Made by a program: the position numbers and the translations under genes | The notes under the pieces: generated by a model | Databases searched by the model: none | Seen by the model: the letters and a program-made list of their open reading frames with translations, nothing else | Told to the model about the DNA's origin: nothing | From: Bacteroidales bacterium | Lineage (GTDB): Bacteria; Bacteroidota; Bacteroidia; Bacteroidales; Paludibacteraceae | Assembly: GCA_900767385.1 (NCBI GenBank) | Contig: CAAFYY010000018.1 | Span: 1-49,071, forward strand | Length of the DNA stretch: 49,071 bases | Reading direction: 5' to 3' | In this document: positions 33,116 through 41,089 of the stretch, piece after piece | How positions within the stretch are numbered: position 1 is the stretch's first letter | How the letters are laid out: every line of letters starts with the position of its first letter

Positions 33116-33472
33116 ATGGATTTTCAACAATCACAACCGATTTTCCTGCAGATTGCGGACTGGTTGAGCGATAAGGTGATCAGCGGAGAGATTCCAACAG
33201 GCGGACAGATGCCTTCTGTTCGTGAGATTGCCTCCGAGACCGGTGTAAATCCCAACACGGTACAGAGAGCGGTGGAGCGTTTGCTGCTCAACGGCATCAT
33301 CCAGAGTCAGCGCGGCAAGGGAAATTTCCTGACCCCAGATGCCCGTGAGAGGATTATCAACGAGCGTAAACAACGCTTCTTTGAGCAACAGTTGCCACGA
33401 CTGGCAGCGGAGATGCGCGTGCTTGGACTTCCTTTGGAACAAATTGAGAAGGAGTTAAAGAAGCTGATGTAG
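33116..33472 (+). CDS. GntR family regulator, YtrA type
   Basis: A 118-residue regulator. A GntR winged helix fills residues about 5-75 (PIFLQIADWLSDKVISGEIPTGGQMPSVREIASETGVNPNTVQRAVERLLLNGIIQSQRGKGNFLT), followed by a short 40-residue helical tail for dimerisation. This short form without an effector domain is the YtrA subfamily, normally found with ABC transporters. It likely represses its own operon through the palindrome at 31349-31372. Ends in a strong terminator. Confidence 0.94.
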   Translation: MDFQQSQPIFLQIADWLSDKVISGEIPTGGQMPSVREIASETGVNPNTVQRAVERLLLNGIIQSQRGKGNFLTPDARERIINERKQRFFEQQLPRLAAEMRVLGLPLEQIEKELKKLM

Positions 33473-33493
33473 ACACCTCGCTAAAAAAAAAGA

Positions 33494-33524
33494 AAAGGCG
33501 TACTGGAAAAACCAGTACGCCTTT
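33494..33524. terminator. Bidirectional terminator after the GntR gene
   Basis: AAAGGCGTACTGG (33494-33506) pairs perfectly with CCAGTACGCCTTT (33512-33524), with a five-A loop and A/T flanks. It serves the GntR operon and, on the minus strand, the surface lipoprotein gene. Confidence 0.92.
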
Positions 33525-33541
33525 CATTATATCCGAGTCAC

Positions 33542-35479
33542 TTATTTAAGTGGTTGGAAAGAGTCAGGAACATATTCGAACTGACCAGGACCAACGACCT
33601 TGTAGATCATCTGGTGAGTACATTCAGAAACGTTGGTACCACGATAGATAGGCACTTTGATGGTAAAAGTCACATCGATGCCATCAATAGGAGCTGCATC
33701 TGAATGCAAGGCTTCGAGAGCATGGCCCATTACTTCAATGAGACGTTGTTCCATCAATGCTGTTACCTCCTCATCAGTCATACCTTCGTAGGCAGAGGCA
33801 ATCTGCTCACGGGCTTTGGCAGGACGGATATCTACATTGTTGTAGTAAGCGGAGCAACCTGAATAGTAGTCGTTGTTACCGTATGAGGTCACATAGCCTT
33901 CACCCTTGTTGGTGCAACCAGCAGGCACGTCTACATTCTCCCATACCCAGTCAACAGCTGCTTGATAGTAAGCCATGATGACGGCATCGTTGCGGATTGG
34001 GCTGAGGGCGATGACTACGGATGGGTCGTAAACCCAAACACCATTATTTTTGACGAACTGATCGGTAACGACTTCCATAGCGGTATTCTTAACCCAAGAG
34101 CCAGACTGCAAAACATATTCGTCGGCAGCGACAGAGGTCTCGTTGTTGGCGAAATATTTATAGGCCACGATCACTGTAGTTCCTTCTGTTGCATAAGGAT
34201 ATTTGCCAGCAAGGAAGATTGGGAGATAGTGGTCGGCAGACATTGAAGCAGAGAAGTTGTCGTAGTTGCTACCCATTGAAGCAAAGTCTGATTTTTGAAG
34301 AGTCAGTACTGTCTTGGCAGTGTATGGCGCCCATGTTGAACCATTGAATGCATAAAGAGCATTGACAGGAGCACTGGTGTTCTTTATCTGAACATTGTCA
34401 AACTGCACTGTGGTTGTAGCGCCATCAGAATCGCCTACATAACGGAAAGCGACGTGGACGGTTTGACCAACATAAGCAGAGAGTGAGTAGCTGCCAGCTG
34501 AAGCGAGGTTGTTGCTACCACCTGCGGCTGGAATGGCGAAGGTGAAGTGTGAGGTGAGGTCTGTCCAAGTAGCGTTGTTGACATTGGTTACCAAAGTAGC
34601 AGAGTCGTTACTCTCTTGGAAATTGGTTGAAATCAACACAGAGAGACGGCCACCAGCCTCAGCATAATAGCGATAGCACATATCGAACGACAACTCCATG
34701 CCGGCATCGATACGGACAGCTGGAGAAATCATATAGCAATCCAACGCTCCACCAGGATGGTTGTAAGCAGAGTTTTGGAGATAGCCGTTGCTGCTATAGG
34801 TGCGACCTTGCCAGTAGTAGGTACCGCTGGTGCATACATTGTACCAACCATCTACCTCGGCATGATAGACAGTTGAGGTGAACTGCTCAAACTGTTCGTC
34901 AAGGCCGCTGTTGGCAGACACTTCCTGATCGGCCATACTGTAGGAAACCATGACAACATCACCATTGGCAGCATCATCAAACTGCTCTGCCAAGATGGTT
35001 GGGATGTTTGCCTCTGGAGTGGTTGAAGAGGAGAAGTATTTCTTGCCTGATTCACCCCATACACCTTCGTAATCGGTTGCAGATACGGTATAGGCCTTAC
35101 CGGCATTGAGGGCAAGGAGGTAGGCAGGAAGAGATTGTTGCATGTTGTAGGTCAACTTAACAGCAGAACCGTTGTCGGCTGTTGGCCATTTTGCATCAAG
35201 GAAAGCAGGAGCATAGAGAGAAGCAGGTGCGTCTACAGAGAACGCATTCTGGGTCTTCACCGCTGCGAGTGCAGCAGAAGTCTCATTGGCAGAAGCCAAT
35301 TTCTTGTTGGTAGCATTATTGGCAACGGCTGCATAGTCATCGCCAGTCATGGTGTAGTTCATGACTTTGACATCAGAGATGCCGTCACCACCAAGGCCAG
35401 GGAAATTATTTGCGTTGTAATCGCAAGATGCCAACATCAAAGATGCAGCAGCTACGATTGAGAGCAATGACTTTTTCAT
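33542..35479 (-). CDS. Surface lipoprotein with choice-of-anchor J-like domain
   Basis: A 645-residue lipoprotein: signal with lipobox ASC (C19), then an acidic, alanine-rich N-terminal part. The region about 220-400 (GWYNVCTSGTYYWQGRTYSSNGYLQNSAY..., DCYMISPAVRIDAGMELSFDMCYRYYAEAGGRLSVLISTNF, HVAFRYVGDSDGATTTVQFDNVQI) is a jelly-roll lectin-like domain of the choice-of-anchor J / cleaved-adhesin type. The C-terminal third is unassigned. It is encoded 18 bases downstream of a TonB-dependent receptor on the same strand, so the pair likely work together at the surface in uptake of an unknown nutrient. The terminator at 33494-33524 follows. Confidence 0.82.
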   Translation of the reverse strand: MKKSLLSIVAAASLMLASCDYNANNFPGLGGDGISDVKVMNYTMTGDDYAAVANNATNKKLASANETSAALAAVKTQNAFSVDAPASLYAPAFLDAKWPTADNGSAVKLTYNMQQSLPAYLLALNAGKAYTVSATDYEGVWGESGKKYFSSSTTPEANIPTILAEQFDDAANGDVVMVSYSMADQEVSANSGLDEQFEQFTSTVYHAEVDGWYNVCTSGTYYWQGRTYSSNGYLQNSAYNHPGGALDCYMISPAVRIDAGMELSFDMCYRYYAEAGGRLSVLISTNFQESNDSATLVTNVNNATWTDLTSHFTFAIPAAGGSNNLASAGSYSLSAYVGQTVHVAFRYVGDSDGATTTVQFDNVQIKNTSAPVNALYAFNGSTWAPYTAKTVLTLQKSDFASMGSNYDNFSASMSADHYLPIFLAGKYPYATEGTTVIVAYKYFANNETSVAADEYVLQSGSWVKNTAMEVVTDQFVKNNGVWVYDPSVVIALSPIRNDAVIMAYYQAAVDWVWENVDVPAGCTNKGEGYVTSYGNNDYYSGCSAYYNNVDIRPAKAREQIASAYEGMTDEEVTALMEQRLIEVMGHALEALHSDAAPIDGIDVTFTIKVPIYRGTNVSECTHQMIYKVVGPGQFEYVPDSFQPLK

Positions 35480-35497
35480 ATTGATAGGATTTTCGTA

Positions 35498-38209
35498 TTA
35501 GAAGTTAACTTTCAAACGAGCTGTCCATGTGCGGCCGTAACCGTAGAACACGCGATAGGCTGTTGACCAATCGTTGTTGCCACCGTTGTAGGCGTCGGCG
35601 ATATAGAGTTGGTTAAGCACGTTGTTGATATTGCCAGAGATAACGGCTGAGCATTTACCGATGTCGAAACGGTAGCTTGCCTGGAGGTCGAGCACGCCAG
35701 CGCCAGGAATTTTCCAAGACTCTGGATAATCTTTCACACCACCCATGACGAGATCGGAAGAAGAGAATGACCAGTCGGCATAGTTGCGGCAGAAGTAGTT
35801 GAAGTCGGCACCGATACGCAAGCCCTTCAAAGGTTTGAAGGCTACGCCGAGTGCGAAAGTGGTCTGAGCAGAGCCACCAACGTGAACACCCTTGAGGTTC
35901 AAAGTCATTGAAGCATGATCTTCGGCCTGGATGCCAGAAGCGATGGTTCCTTTGTTGTCTGCGAGAGGCTGACCGGCTGAGTTGTAGAAATAGCCAGTAG
36001 CGTTGCTGTTCCAGCGCCAGTCGCCAATAGAGAGCATACCGCTCAACTCCATCCATTTGGTTGGGTTGGACTTGATGTCAAGTTCAACACCCATGTGGCG
36101 AGCGTCAACACCCTGCATATTGAGGACATAGCGGTCGTCAACGATGTTTCCTTCTGCGTCGGTATAAGAGAAGTCTGATGAACGGGTCATGGTTTTGTCC
36201 ATCCACTTGGTGTAGTAGAGGTTCAAGTCAGCTTTGATGTAACGGGTGTGCCAACCGTAACCAGCCTCAACAGAGAAGATTTTCTCGTTGACAGCGTCTT
36301 GGTTGATTTCGTTGCTGACGGTTGATTGGAGGAATGCGCCACCAGAGAAGAACGGAGCACGGCTGATGTAGCCCACGTTGGCAAATACGTTGTGGTGAGC
36401 TGCGAAGTTGTAGTTCAAACCGCCTTTAACGGTGAAGCCCCAGAAATTGACGGTTTTTGAACGTGCATGTTCTTCGTCATAATAGAAGCGGTCGTAACGC
36501 CAATAGGCTGTATTGGAGACAGAAGCAGATACAAACGCATTAACCTGATTGAGGTTGGCCTCAACTTGACCAAAGAGGCCTTCTTGCATAACGTGACCAT
36601 CATAATCGCGATATACCACATCTCCCACCTGGAGTTTTTGCTGCTTGAAGTTAGGATCAAGGGCAGCAGCATTGTTGGAAGCTTTTACGTTGGCACGATA
36701 ACGGTCGATGTAGTAGTCACCGTTATAGAGGTCGATGATTTCGTTGGTGTGGATGCCTTTATAATAGCGAACGTCAACGCCAGCATAGAAATCGATGATG
36801 TCTTTGAACTTACGGGTATAGGTTGAGAGCAAACCGTACCAGTTGTGATAGTTCTTCGATTTCGACATCACCATCAGTGAACCGCTTTCGCTCTGTTCGT
36901 TGAGTTCCTGAATTTCGTCGTAGGCGAATGTGCCGTCTTCTTTACGGAAGGTGGTGTTGAGCACACCGTTTGAAGAACCATACCAGCTGTTGGCATAGGT
37001 GCTTGTTGTGCCTTGACCGCTGTAGCCGTAGCCACGACCGATAGAGGTGTAGAGTGAGGTACTCCAAGAAGAGTTCTCATCAATATCCCAGTTGTAGTTC
37101 AAAGAGATTTGTGGTTTGTGGTAGGAGTTGTAGGCTGATGTGCGGCGTTGACCATTTTTGTCGAAGCCGTAAGTTGCATTGTAGAGATAGCAGCTCTTGT
37201 CGCCCATATAGTTTTGAACCTGCTGCCAACCCTCAATGGTCAAGCCATCGTAGGAGCTACGTTGGTTGTGCCATTGTGGAGCGCCGAAAGCGGTCAATGA
37301 GAGGGAGTGACGCTCGCCGAACATCTTGGAGATGTTGACGAAGTAGTTCCAACCTTCAAACTCTGTGCCTTGGATGTAGCCTTTGCCCCAGGTGCGTGAA
37401 CCGAGGACGGTGAAAGCCCAGCCGCGTTTGGTCAAGCCAGAAGAGACGTTGAAGGCAAGTTTGTTGTAGCCGTCGTTGCCGATACCGTAGGAGACAGAGC
37501 CACCACGTTTGGCATCGGTGCTCTTGGTGATGATGTTGATGCTACCACCGACACTTGGAGACGAAACTTTTGAAGCGCCCAAGCCACGTTGTGTCTGCAT
37601 CACGCGTGTCACGTCTGAGAGGCCTGCCCAGTTGGACCAATAGACGCCGCCCCATTCCATATCGTTGACAGGCACGCCATTGATCATAACAGCCACGTTG
37701 GCTGATTGGAAACCACGCATATTGATTTTTGAATCGCCGTAACCACCACCATCGCGTGTCACATAAACACCTGGGGTTGATTTGAGCAATTCCGGGAATT
37801 CCATGTTACCGAGTTTTTCTTCAATCATTGCAGGCTCGATGGAAGAAACAGCAATTGGAGTTTTGCGTTGTATAGCCACAGAAGAGGTTACGACAACGTC
37901 TTTGAGAGCCGTAACCACAGGTTCCATAGCGACTCGCTCCGCCTTAGCGGCTTTGAGTTCAACGGTTTCATAACCAACATAGGAGAGCACAAGCACGTCA
38001 TGACCCTCCGGTAGTTTGATGTTAAATCGACCGTCGAGGTCTGTTACATCACCGGTTGTTGTGCCTTTGACAAGAATAGACACACCGATGAGCGGTTCTT
38101 GTGTCGAAGCGTCAACAACAACGCCACGTGCCACACTTTGAGCCACCGCCTGACCTACAGAAAGGAGGCAGAAGAACAATGTGAGCAGAAAAAAACACAC
38201 TTTTTTCAT
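35498..38209 (-). CDS. TonB-dependent receptor with carboxypeptidase-like N-domain
   Basis: A 903-residue outer-membrane transporter. After a signal peptide (ending QAVAQ) comes a carboxypeptidase-regulatory-like domain (about 25-110, GVSILVKGTTTGDVTDLDGRF), a plug with MRGFQSANVAVMINGVPVNDMEWGGVYW and a porin-like barrel ending in TARLKVNF, with terminal aromatic residue. It is smaller than typical SusC (over 1000 residues), and no SusD partner is adjacent; the neighbour is a choice-of-anchor J lipoprotein. Substrate unknown. Its leader of about 115 bases follows a -7 box. Confidence 0.93.
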   Translation of the reverse strand: MKKVCFFLLTLFFCLLSVGQAVAQSVARGVVVDASTQEPLIGVSILVKGTTTGDVTDLDGRFNIKLPEGHDVLVLSYVGYETVELKAAKAERVAMEPVVTALKDVVVTSSVAIQRKTPIAVSSIEPAMIEEKLGNMEFPELLKSTPGVYVTRDGGGYGDSKINMRGFQSANVAVMINGVPVNDMEWGGVYWSNWAGLSDVTRVMQTQRGLGASKVSSPSVGGSINIITKSTDAKRGGSVSYGIGNDGYNKLAFNVSSGLTKRGWAFTVLGSRTWGKGYIQGTEFEGWNYFVNISKMFGERHSLSLTAFGAPQWHNQRSSYDGLTIEGWQQVQNYMGDKSCYLYNATYGFDKNGQRRTSAYNSYHKPQISLNYNWDIDENSSWSTSLYTSIGRGYGYSGQGTTSTYANSWYGSSNGVLNTTFRKEDGTFAYDEIQELNEQSESGSLMVMSKSKNYHNWYGLLSTYTRKFKDIIDFYAGVDVRYYKGIHTNEIIDLYNGDYYIDRYRANVKASNNAAALDPNFKQQKLQVGDVVYRDYDGHVMQEGLFGQVEANLNQVNAFVSASVSNTAYWRYDRFYYDEEHARSKTVNFWGFTVKGGLNYNFAAHHNVFANVGYISRAPFFSGGAFLQSTVSNEINQDAVNEKIFSVEAGYGWHTRYIKADLNLYYTKWMDKTMTRSSDFSYTDAEGNIVDDRYVLNMQGVDARHMGVELDIKSNPTKWMELSGMLSIGDWRWNSNATGYFYNSAGQPLADNKGTIASGIQAEDHASMTLNLKGVHVGGSAQTTFALGVAFKPLKGLRIGADFNYFCRNYADWSFSSSDLVMGGVKDYPESWKIPGAGVLDLQASYRFDIGKCSAVISGNINNVLNQLYIADAYNGGNNDWSTAYRVFYGYGRTWTARLKVNF

Positions 38210-38330
38210 AATAATTTATTTAAGTATTTTGTTTTTTCGTTTTGTTCGCAATATAACACTCTGTATTTCTATACGTTGAAACAGAGCAACAGAACAGTCG
38301 CCCATATACAATCCGTGCAATATCACCTTG

Positions 38331-38338
38331 CAAAGATA
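38331..38338 (-). promoter_or_regulatory. -7 promoter box for the TonB receptor operon
   Basis: TATCTTTG on the minus strand, leaving a leader of about 115 bases before the ATG at 38209. The leader holds a small 6-bp hairpin (CTCTGT / ACAGAG). Confidence 0.72.
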
Positions 38339-38392
38339 ATTCTTTTATTTGAAAAACACAAATAATGATTTGCTTGTTCGGTAAGTTTTCTA

Positions 38393-38400
38393 TACCTTTG
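38393..38400 (+). promoter_or_regulatory. -7 promoter box for the bactofilin gene
   Basis: TACCTTTG, 42 bases before the ATG at 38443. Confidence 0.75.
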
Positions 38401-38442
38401 CATCGTAAAAATAATTACTTAATCCATACCAAGATATTAACT

Positions 38443-38814
38443 ATGGCAAAGGACATCATACCAAACAGCAGCGGCTATATCCAAAACACAATCGCCGCAG
38501 GTACCAAGATTGCTGGCACCATCACTACAGACAACGATTTCCGCCTGGATGGCGAAGTGAGAGGTGACATTACAAGCCAAAACAAGATTGTAGTCGGACC
38601 AACAGGTATCGTGAGAGGCAATCTTTTCTGCGGAAGCGCCGAAATCATGGGTGTCGTAGAAGGCAACATTACCACAAGCGGCCTTTTGACACTGAAATCA
38701 ACAGCAAAGGTCAAGGGCGACCTCAACATCAAGACACTTTGCATTGAGCCAGATGCTATGTTTGAAGGCAGCTGCTCTATGAATAGAGGTGGTGCGCCTC
38801 AAAACAAGGCATAA
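38443..38814 (+). CDS. Bactofilin (polymer-forming cytoskeletal protein)
   Basis: A 123-residue protein of the bactofilin family. Its core is a right-handed beta-helix with short repeats (GTITTDNDFRLDGEVRGDITSQNKIVVGPTGIVRGNLFCGSAEIMGVVEGNITTSGLLTLKSTAKVKGDLNIKTL). Bactofilins polymerise without nucleotide and often localise to the cell envelope, where they affect shape. The start at 38443 was chosen because an upstream in-frame ATG at 38365 overlaps the -7 box. A strong terminator follows. Confidence 0.93.
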   Translation: MAKDIIPNSSGYIQNTIAAGTKIAGTITTDNDFRLDGEVRGDITSQNKIVVGPTGIVRGNLFCGSAEIMGVVEGNITTSGLLTLKSTAKVKGDLNIKTLCIEPDAMFEGSCSMNRGGAPQNKA

Positions 38815-38840
38815 ACTGGCGCAACAGTTCTTACACACAA

Positions 38841-38889
38841 AACACAACACCCCGAGAGTCTATAGCGATTCTCGGGGTGTTGTGTTTTT
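38841..38889. terminator. Strong terminator, works both ways
   Basis: A perfect 16-bp stem (AACACAACACCCCGAG at 38841-38856 with CTCGGGGTGTTGTGTT at 38871-38886), ending in a T-run on the plus strand. On the minus strand it would stop transcription of the small ORFs. Confidence 0.93.
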
Positions 38890-38944
38890 CATCTCACGAT
38901 GAAAACGGTATTAGTCTTTATTTTTTTGAAAGGCAAGGCTACAC

Positions 38945-39007
38945 TTAGAGCTGTGAAGCGAGAAGGATGATGCCCAAAGATACGAGAGTGATTGTTACGA
39001 TTGTCAT
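38945..39007 (-). CDS. Micro-protein copy 1, 20-residue hydrophobic peptide
   Basis: On the minus strand, ATG at 39007-39005 through TAA at 38947-38945 encodes MTIVTITLVSLGIILLASQL. The peptide is hydrophobic enough to span a membrane once. A second copy 131 bases upstream on the same strand encodes exactly the same peptide with different codons. No Shine-Dalgarno is seen, which is usual here. No dedicated -7 box was found; it may be transcribed from ung. Confidence 0.7.
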   Translation of the reverse strand: MTIVTITLVSLGIILLASQL

Positions 39008-39075
39008 AGCGTCATTGTTTTAGTTATTGTAGTAACGAGAGTGAATGTCTTTTCTAAATCCCCTTGGTGGTTCAC

Positions 39076-39138
39076 TTAGAGTTGTGAAGCCAAGAGGATA
39101 ATGCCCAAAGATACGAGGGTGATTGTTACGATTGTCAT
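39076..39138 (-). CDS. Micro-protein copy 2, identical 20-residue peptide
   Basis: ATG at 39138-39136 through TAA at 39078-39076 on the minus strand gives the identical peptide to copy 1. The two coding sequences differ at six bases, all synonymous (for example CAG/CAA for Gln19, CTC/TTG for Leu16), and similarity stops soon outside the ORF (a few bases on each side). That pattern argues for selection on the peptide rather than recent duplication. Length and hydrophobicity suggest a single-span membrane peptide. Confidence 0.72.
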   Translation of the reverse strand: MTIVTITLVSLGIILLASQL

Positions 39139-39143
39139 AGCGT

Positions 39144-39311
39144 ATGTAGTTTTATAAAGTTTATTATCAGGGTCTGCTTGTTTCTTTTCAAGCTTCACTT
39201 ATTAGACGCCTGCACTACTCTATTTACTACACACTTTTTGAAAGTTTTTTCAGTTTACCCGACAAACAACAAGCAACACTTTGTATTTCTTTCTGTTACA
39301 ACACTAAAAAA
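39144..39311. other. Intergenic region between micro-ORF pair and ung
   Basis: AT-rich, no gene seen. It holds a weak ACTTTC/GAAAGT-type hairpin near 39232-39250 on the ung side and no clear -7 box reading toward the small ORFs. Confidence 0.5.
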
Positions 39312-39974
39312 TTATCTCCAATCGATTGGCTGACGACCATTTGCCGCCAAATAAGCATTGGCCTGAGAGAAATGACGGCATCCGAAGAATGCGCCACGGG
39401 CGAGTGGCGACGGATGGGCAGCCTGAAGAACGAGGTGTTTGGAGGAATCAATGAGTTCTGCCTTTTTGCGGGCATAGGCACCCCAGAGCATGAAGACCAC
39501 GTGTTCACACTGACTTGATATGGTTTGTATAACGCTGTCGGTAAACAATTCCCAACCTTTATTCTGATGCGAACCAGGTGTGTTGGCTTGGACCGTAAGG
39601 GTGGCATTGAGCAAGAAGACTCCCTGACTTGCCCAGCGCTCAAGATTGCCACTGCTGTAAGGAGCCACTCCGAGGTCAGAGGCTATCTCCTTAAAAATAT
39701 TCTGCAATGAAGGGGGCTTTCGGATACCATCGTTTACAGAAAAGGAGAAGCCGTTGGCCTGACCCGGACCATGATAGGGATCCTGACCAACGATGACGAC
39801 GCTGACTTTGTCCATCGGACAGAAGTCAAAGGCTGCAAAGATACGACCAGCGGGGGGATAGATGGTCGTGGTGGCATAGGCCTGACGAACAAAGTCGGTC
39901 AATTGCACGAAGTATGGTGAGTCAAACTGAGGCTGGAGCGCCTGTTTCCAACTCTCTTCTATCTTGACATTCAT
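39312..39974 (-). CDS. ung: Uracil-DNA glycosylase
   Basis: A 220-residue family 1 UDG that removes uracil from DNA in base-excision repair. The active-site motif GQDPYHG occupies 63-69 with catalytic D65, and HPSPLARG with the second catalytic histidine is near the C-terminus. Length is normal. The ATG at 39974 was chosen over an upstream one at 40031, which lies across the terminator hairpin of the neighbouring gene. It is followed on the same strand by the two micro-ORFs. Confidence 0.97.
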   Translation of the reverse strand: MNVKIEESWKQALQPQFDSPYFVQLTDFVRQAYATTTIYPPAGRIFAAFDFCPMDKVSVVIVGQDPYHGPGQANGFSFSVNDGIRKPPSLQNIFKEIASDLGVAPYSSGNLERWASQGVFLLNATLTVQANTPGSHQNKGWELFTDSVIQTISSQCEHVVFMLWGAYARKKAELIDSSKHLVLQAAHPSPLARGAFFGCRHFSQANAYLAANGRQPIDWR

Positions 39975-39993
39975 CGGTTGTTTGCTTTTATCT

Positions 39994-40029
39994 AAAAAAA
40001 ATACCGAGTTCCCCAAGAAGGAACCCGGC
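39994..40029 (-). terminator. Terminator of the upstream exported-protein gene
   Basis: On the minus strand GCCGGGTTCC pairs with GGAACTCGGT (two G-T wobbles), followed by a T-run (A-run 39994-40001 on plus). Confidence 0.82.
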
Positions 40030-40039
40030 ATTGCTCTAT

Positions 40040-41014
40040 TTAATGTTTAATATATATAGCCCTGCAATCATCATTTTTTGTCTGCATCTTACCACCAAAT
40101 TCGTTAGACACAGATTCAAAATGGTTTTTATACATCAGAGAATCATATAATCCTGTCTGCAAGTCATAAAAACCTACAACATCCAGCGTAAGCGAACTGT
40201 TATCTCGCTTATCCTTATCAGCGCTTTTTGCTGACGAGGTTATTTTTGCACGTCCCGCTTCTATAGATACTACTGTACATGTAGAATGTTTTTCTCCGCT
40301 TGGCGTCTTTATGGTCCAATCCTTGCCTATTTGTTGTGGTGCACTAGGATAGAAACCTCTTAAAAAAGCGAGCTGCATGGCAGACTTTATGTCAAGCAAA
40401 ATGTTTTTTGAGAGACTTTCATCCACGTCATACTTAGGAGTTTCTTTCTCTTTAGAACGTTCCTGCTTTTCAGCCAAAAGTTCTTCATAGCCGTTGTTCT
40501 GTGCGAACTCTCCAAGACTGGCAATCATGTCTTCCCATCCTTCAATGCTTACAAGTCTACCATGAGGTGTTACCACGAACTTTATCTGTTGACCATACAA
40601 AGATTTTATCCAAGGAAAGTCTTCATCTGTCTTTTTGATTTCCGACTTGAGTTCTTTTGGCTTCTCCAACTGGTTCTTTCCGTCCATATCTTTTGCAAGA
40701 ATCGTAGAAGTAACACCCGAAATATAAAGATACGAACAATCTGCTAATGTTGCACTTATCACAAAGTTTGTATCAACAAGTTCCAAAACCTCACATTTAA
40801 CAGTCAATATTTGTTTTGAACTAGTCGTTCCACTGAGGTCGCCCCATTTAGCCTGACTTGAAGTAGCAAGGGTGGAATTGTCCTCGCTGACAACGGTGAA
40901 CTCCATTCCAGGTTTGAGATTCAAACGGAATGAAACTTCATTCTTTTTGCCTTTTGCAAACAACATTATTGGCAGCAAACAGATTGCAGCCAAGACAAAC
41001 AAAATTCTTTTCAT
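40040..41014 (-). CDS. Exported protein, DUF6263-like (copy A)
   Basis: A 324-residue secreted protein: signal MKRILFVLAAICLLPIMLFAKG. The mature region runs VSFRLNLKPGMEFTVVSEDNST..., continuing through strand-rich segments to a KPKELKSEIKKTDEDFPW linker and ending DDCRAIYIKH. It shares layout and several motifs with the neighbouring gene at 41090-41986 (signal, LETGHSYS / LKPGMEFT start, GWTL/GKDWTI segment), so the two are probable paralogues. The DUF6263 name is my recollection and tentative. Function unknown. Confidence 0.75.
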   Translation of the reverse strand: MKRILFVLAAICLLPIMLFAKGKKNEVSFRLNLKPGMEFTVVSEDNSTLATSSQAKWGDLSGTTSSKQILTVKCEVLELVDTNFVISATLADCSYLYISGVTSTILAKDMDGKNQLEKPKELKSEIKKTDEDFPWIKSLYGQQIKFVVTPHGRLVSIEGWEDMIASLGEFAQNNGYEELLAEKQERSKEKETPKYDVDESLSKNILLDIKSAMQLAFLRGFYPSAPQQIGKDWTIKTPSGEKHSTCTVVSIEAGRAKITSSAKSADKDKRDNSSLTLDVVGFYDLQTGLYDSLMYKNHFESVSNEFGGKMQTKNDDCRAIYIKH

Positions 41015-41089
41015 AATTTTCTTTATTTAGTTTTGGTGAAGAATGTTAGGCAAAAGATACGATTTCACTGTTGGGCTATTGCTTCCGCA

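Larger units (their letters stand above)
38943..39143 (-). repeat. Tandem repeat pair carrying the two micro-ORFs
   Basis: Two direct repeats of about 69 bases, 131 bases apart (38943-39012 and 39074-39143), each spanning CACTTA to AGCGT on the plus strand. The 60-base spacer between them is not repeated. Confidence 0.85.

Noticed and set aside
38969..39114. TATCTTTG motif inside each 20-codon micro-ORF, which could be read as a -7 promoter box
   Set aside because: It is explained by the Val-Ser-Leu codons of the peptide, and changes between copies follow codon synonymy rather than promoter conservation.
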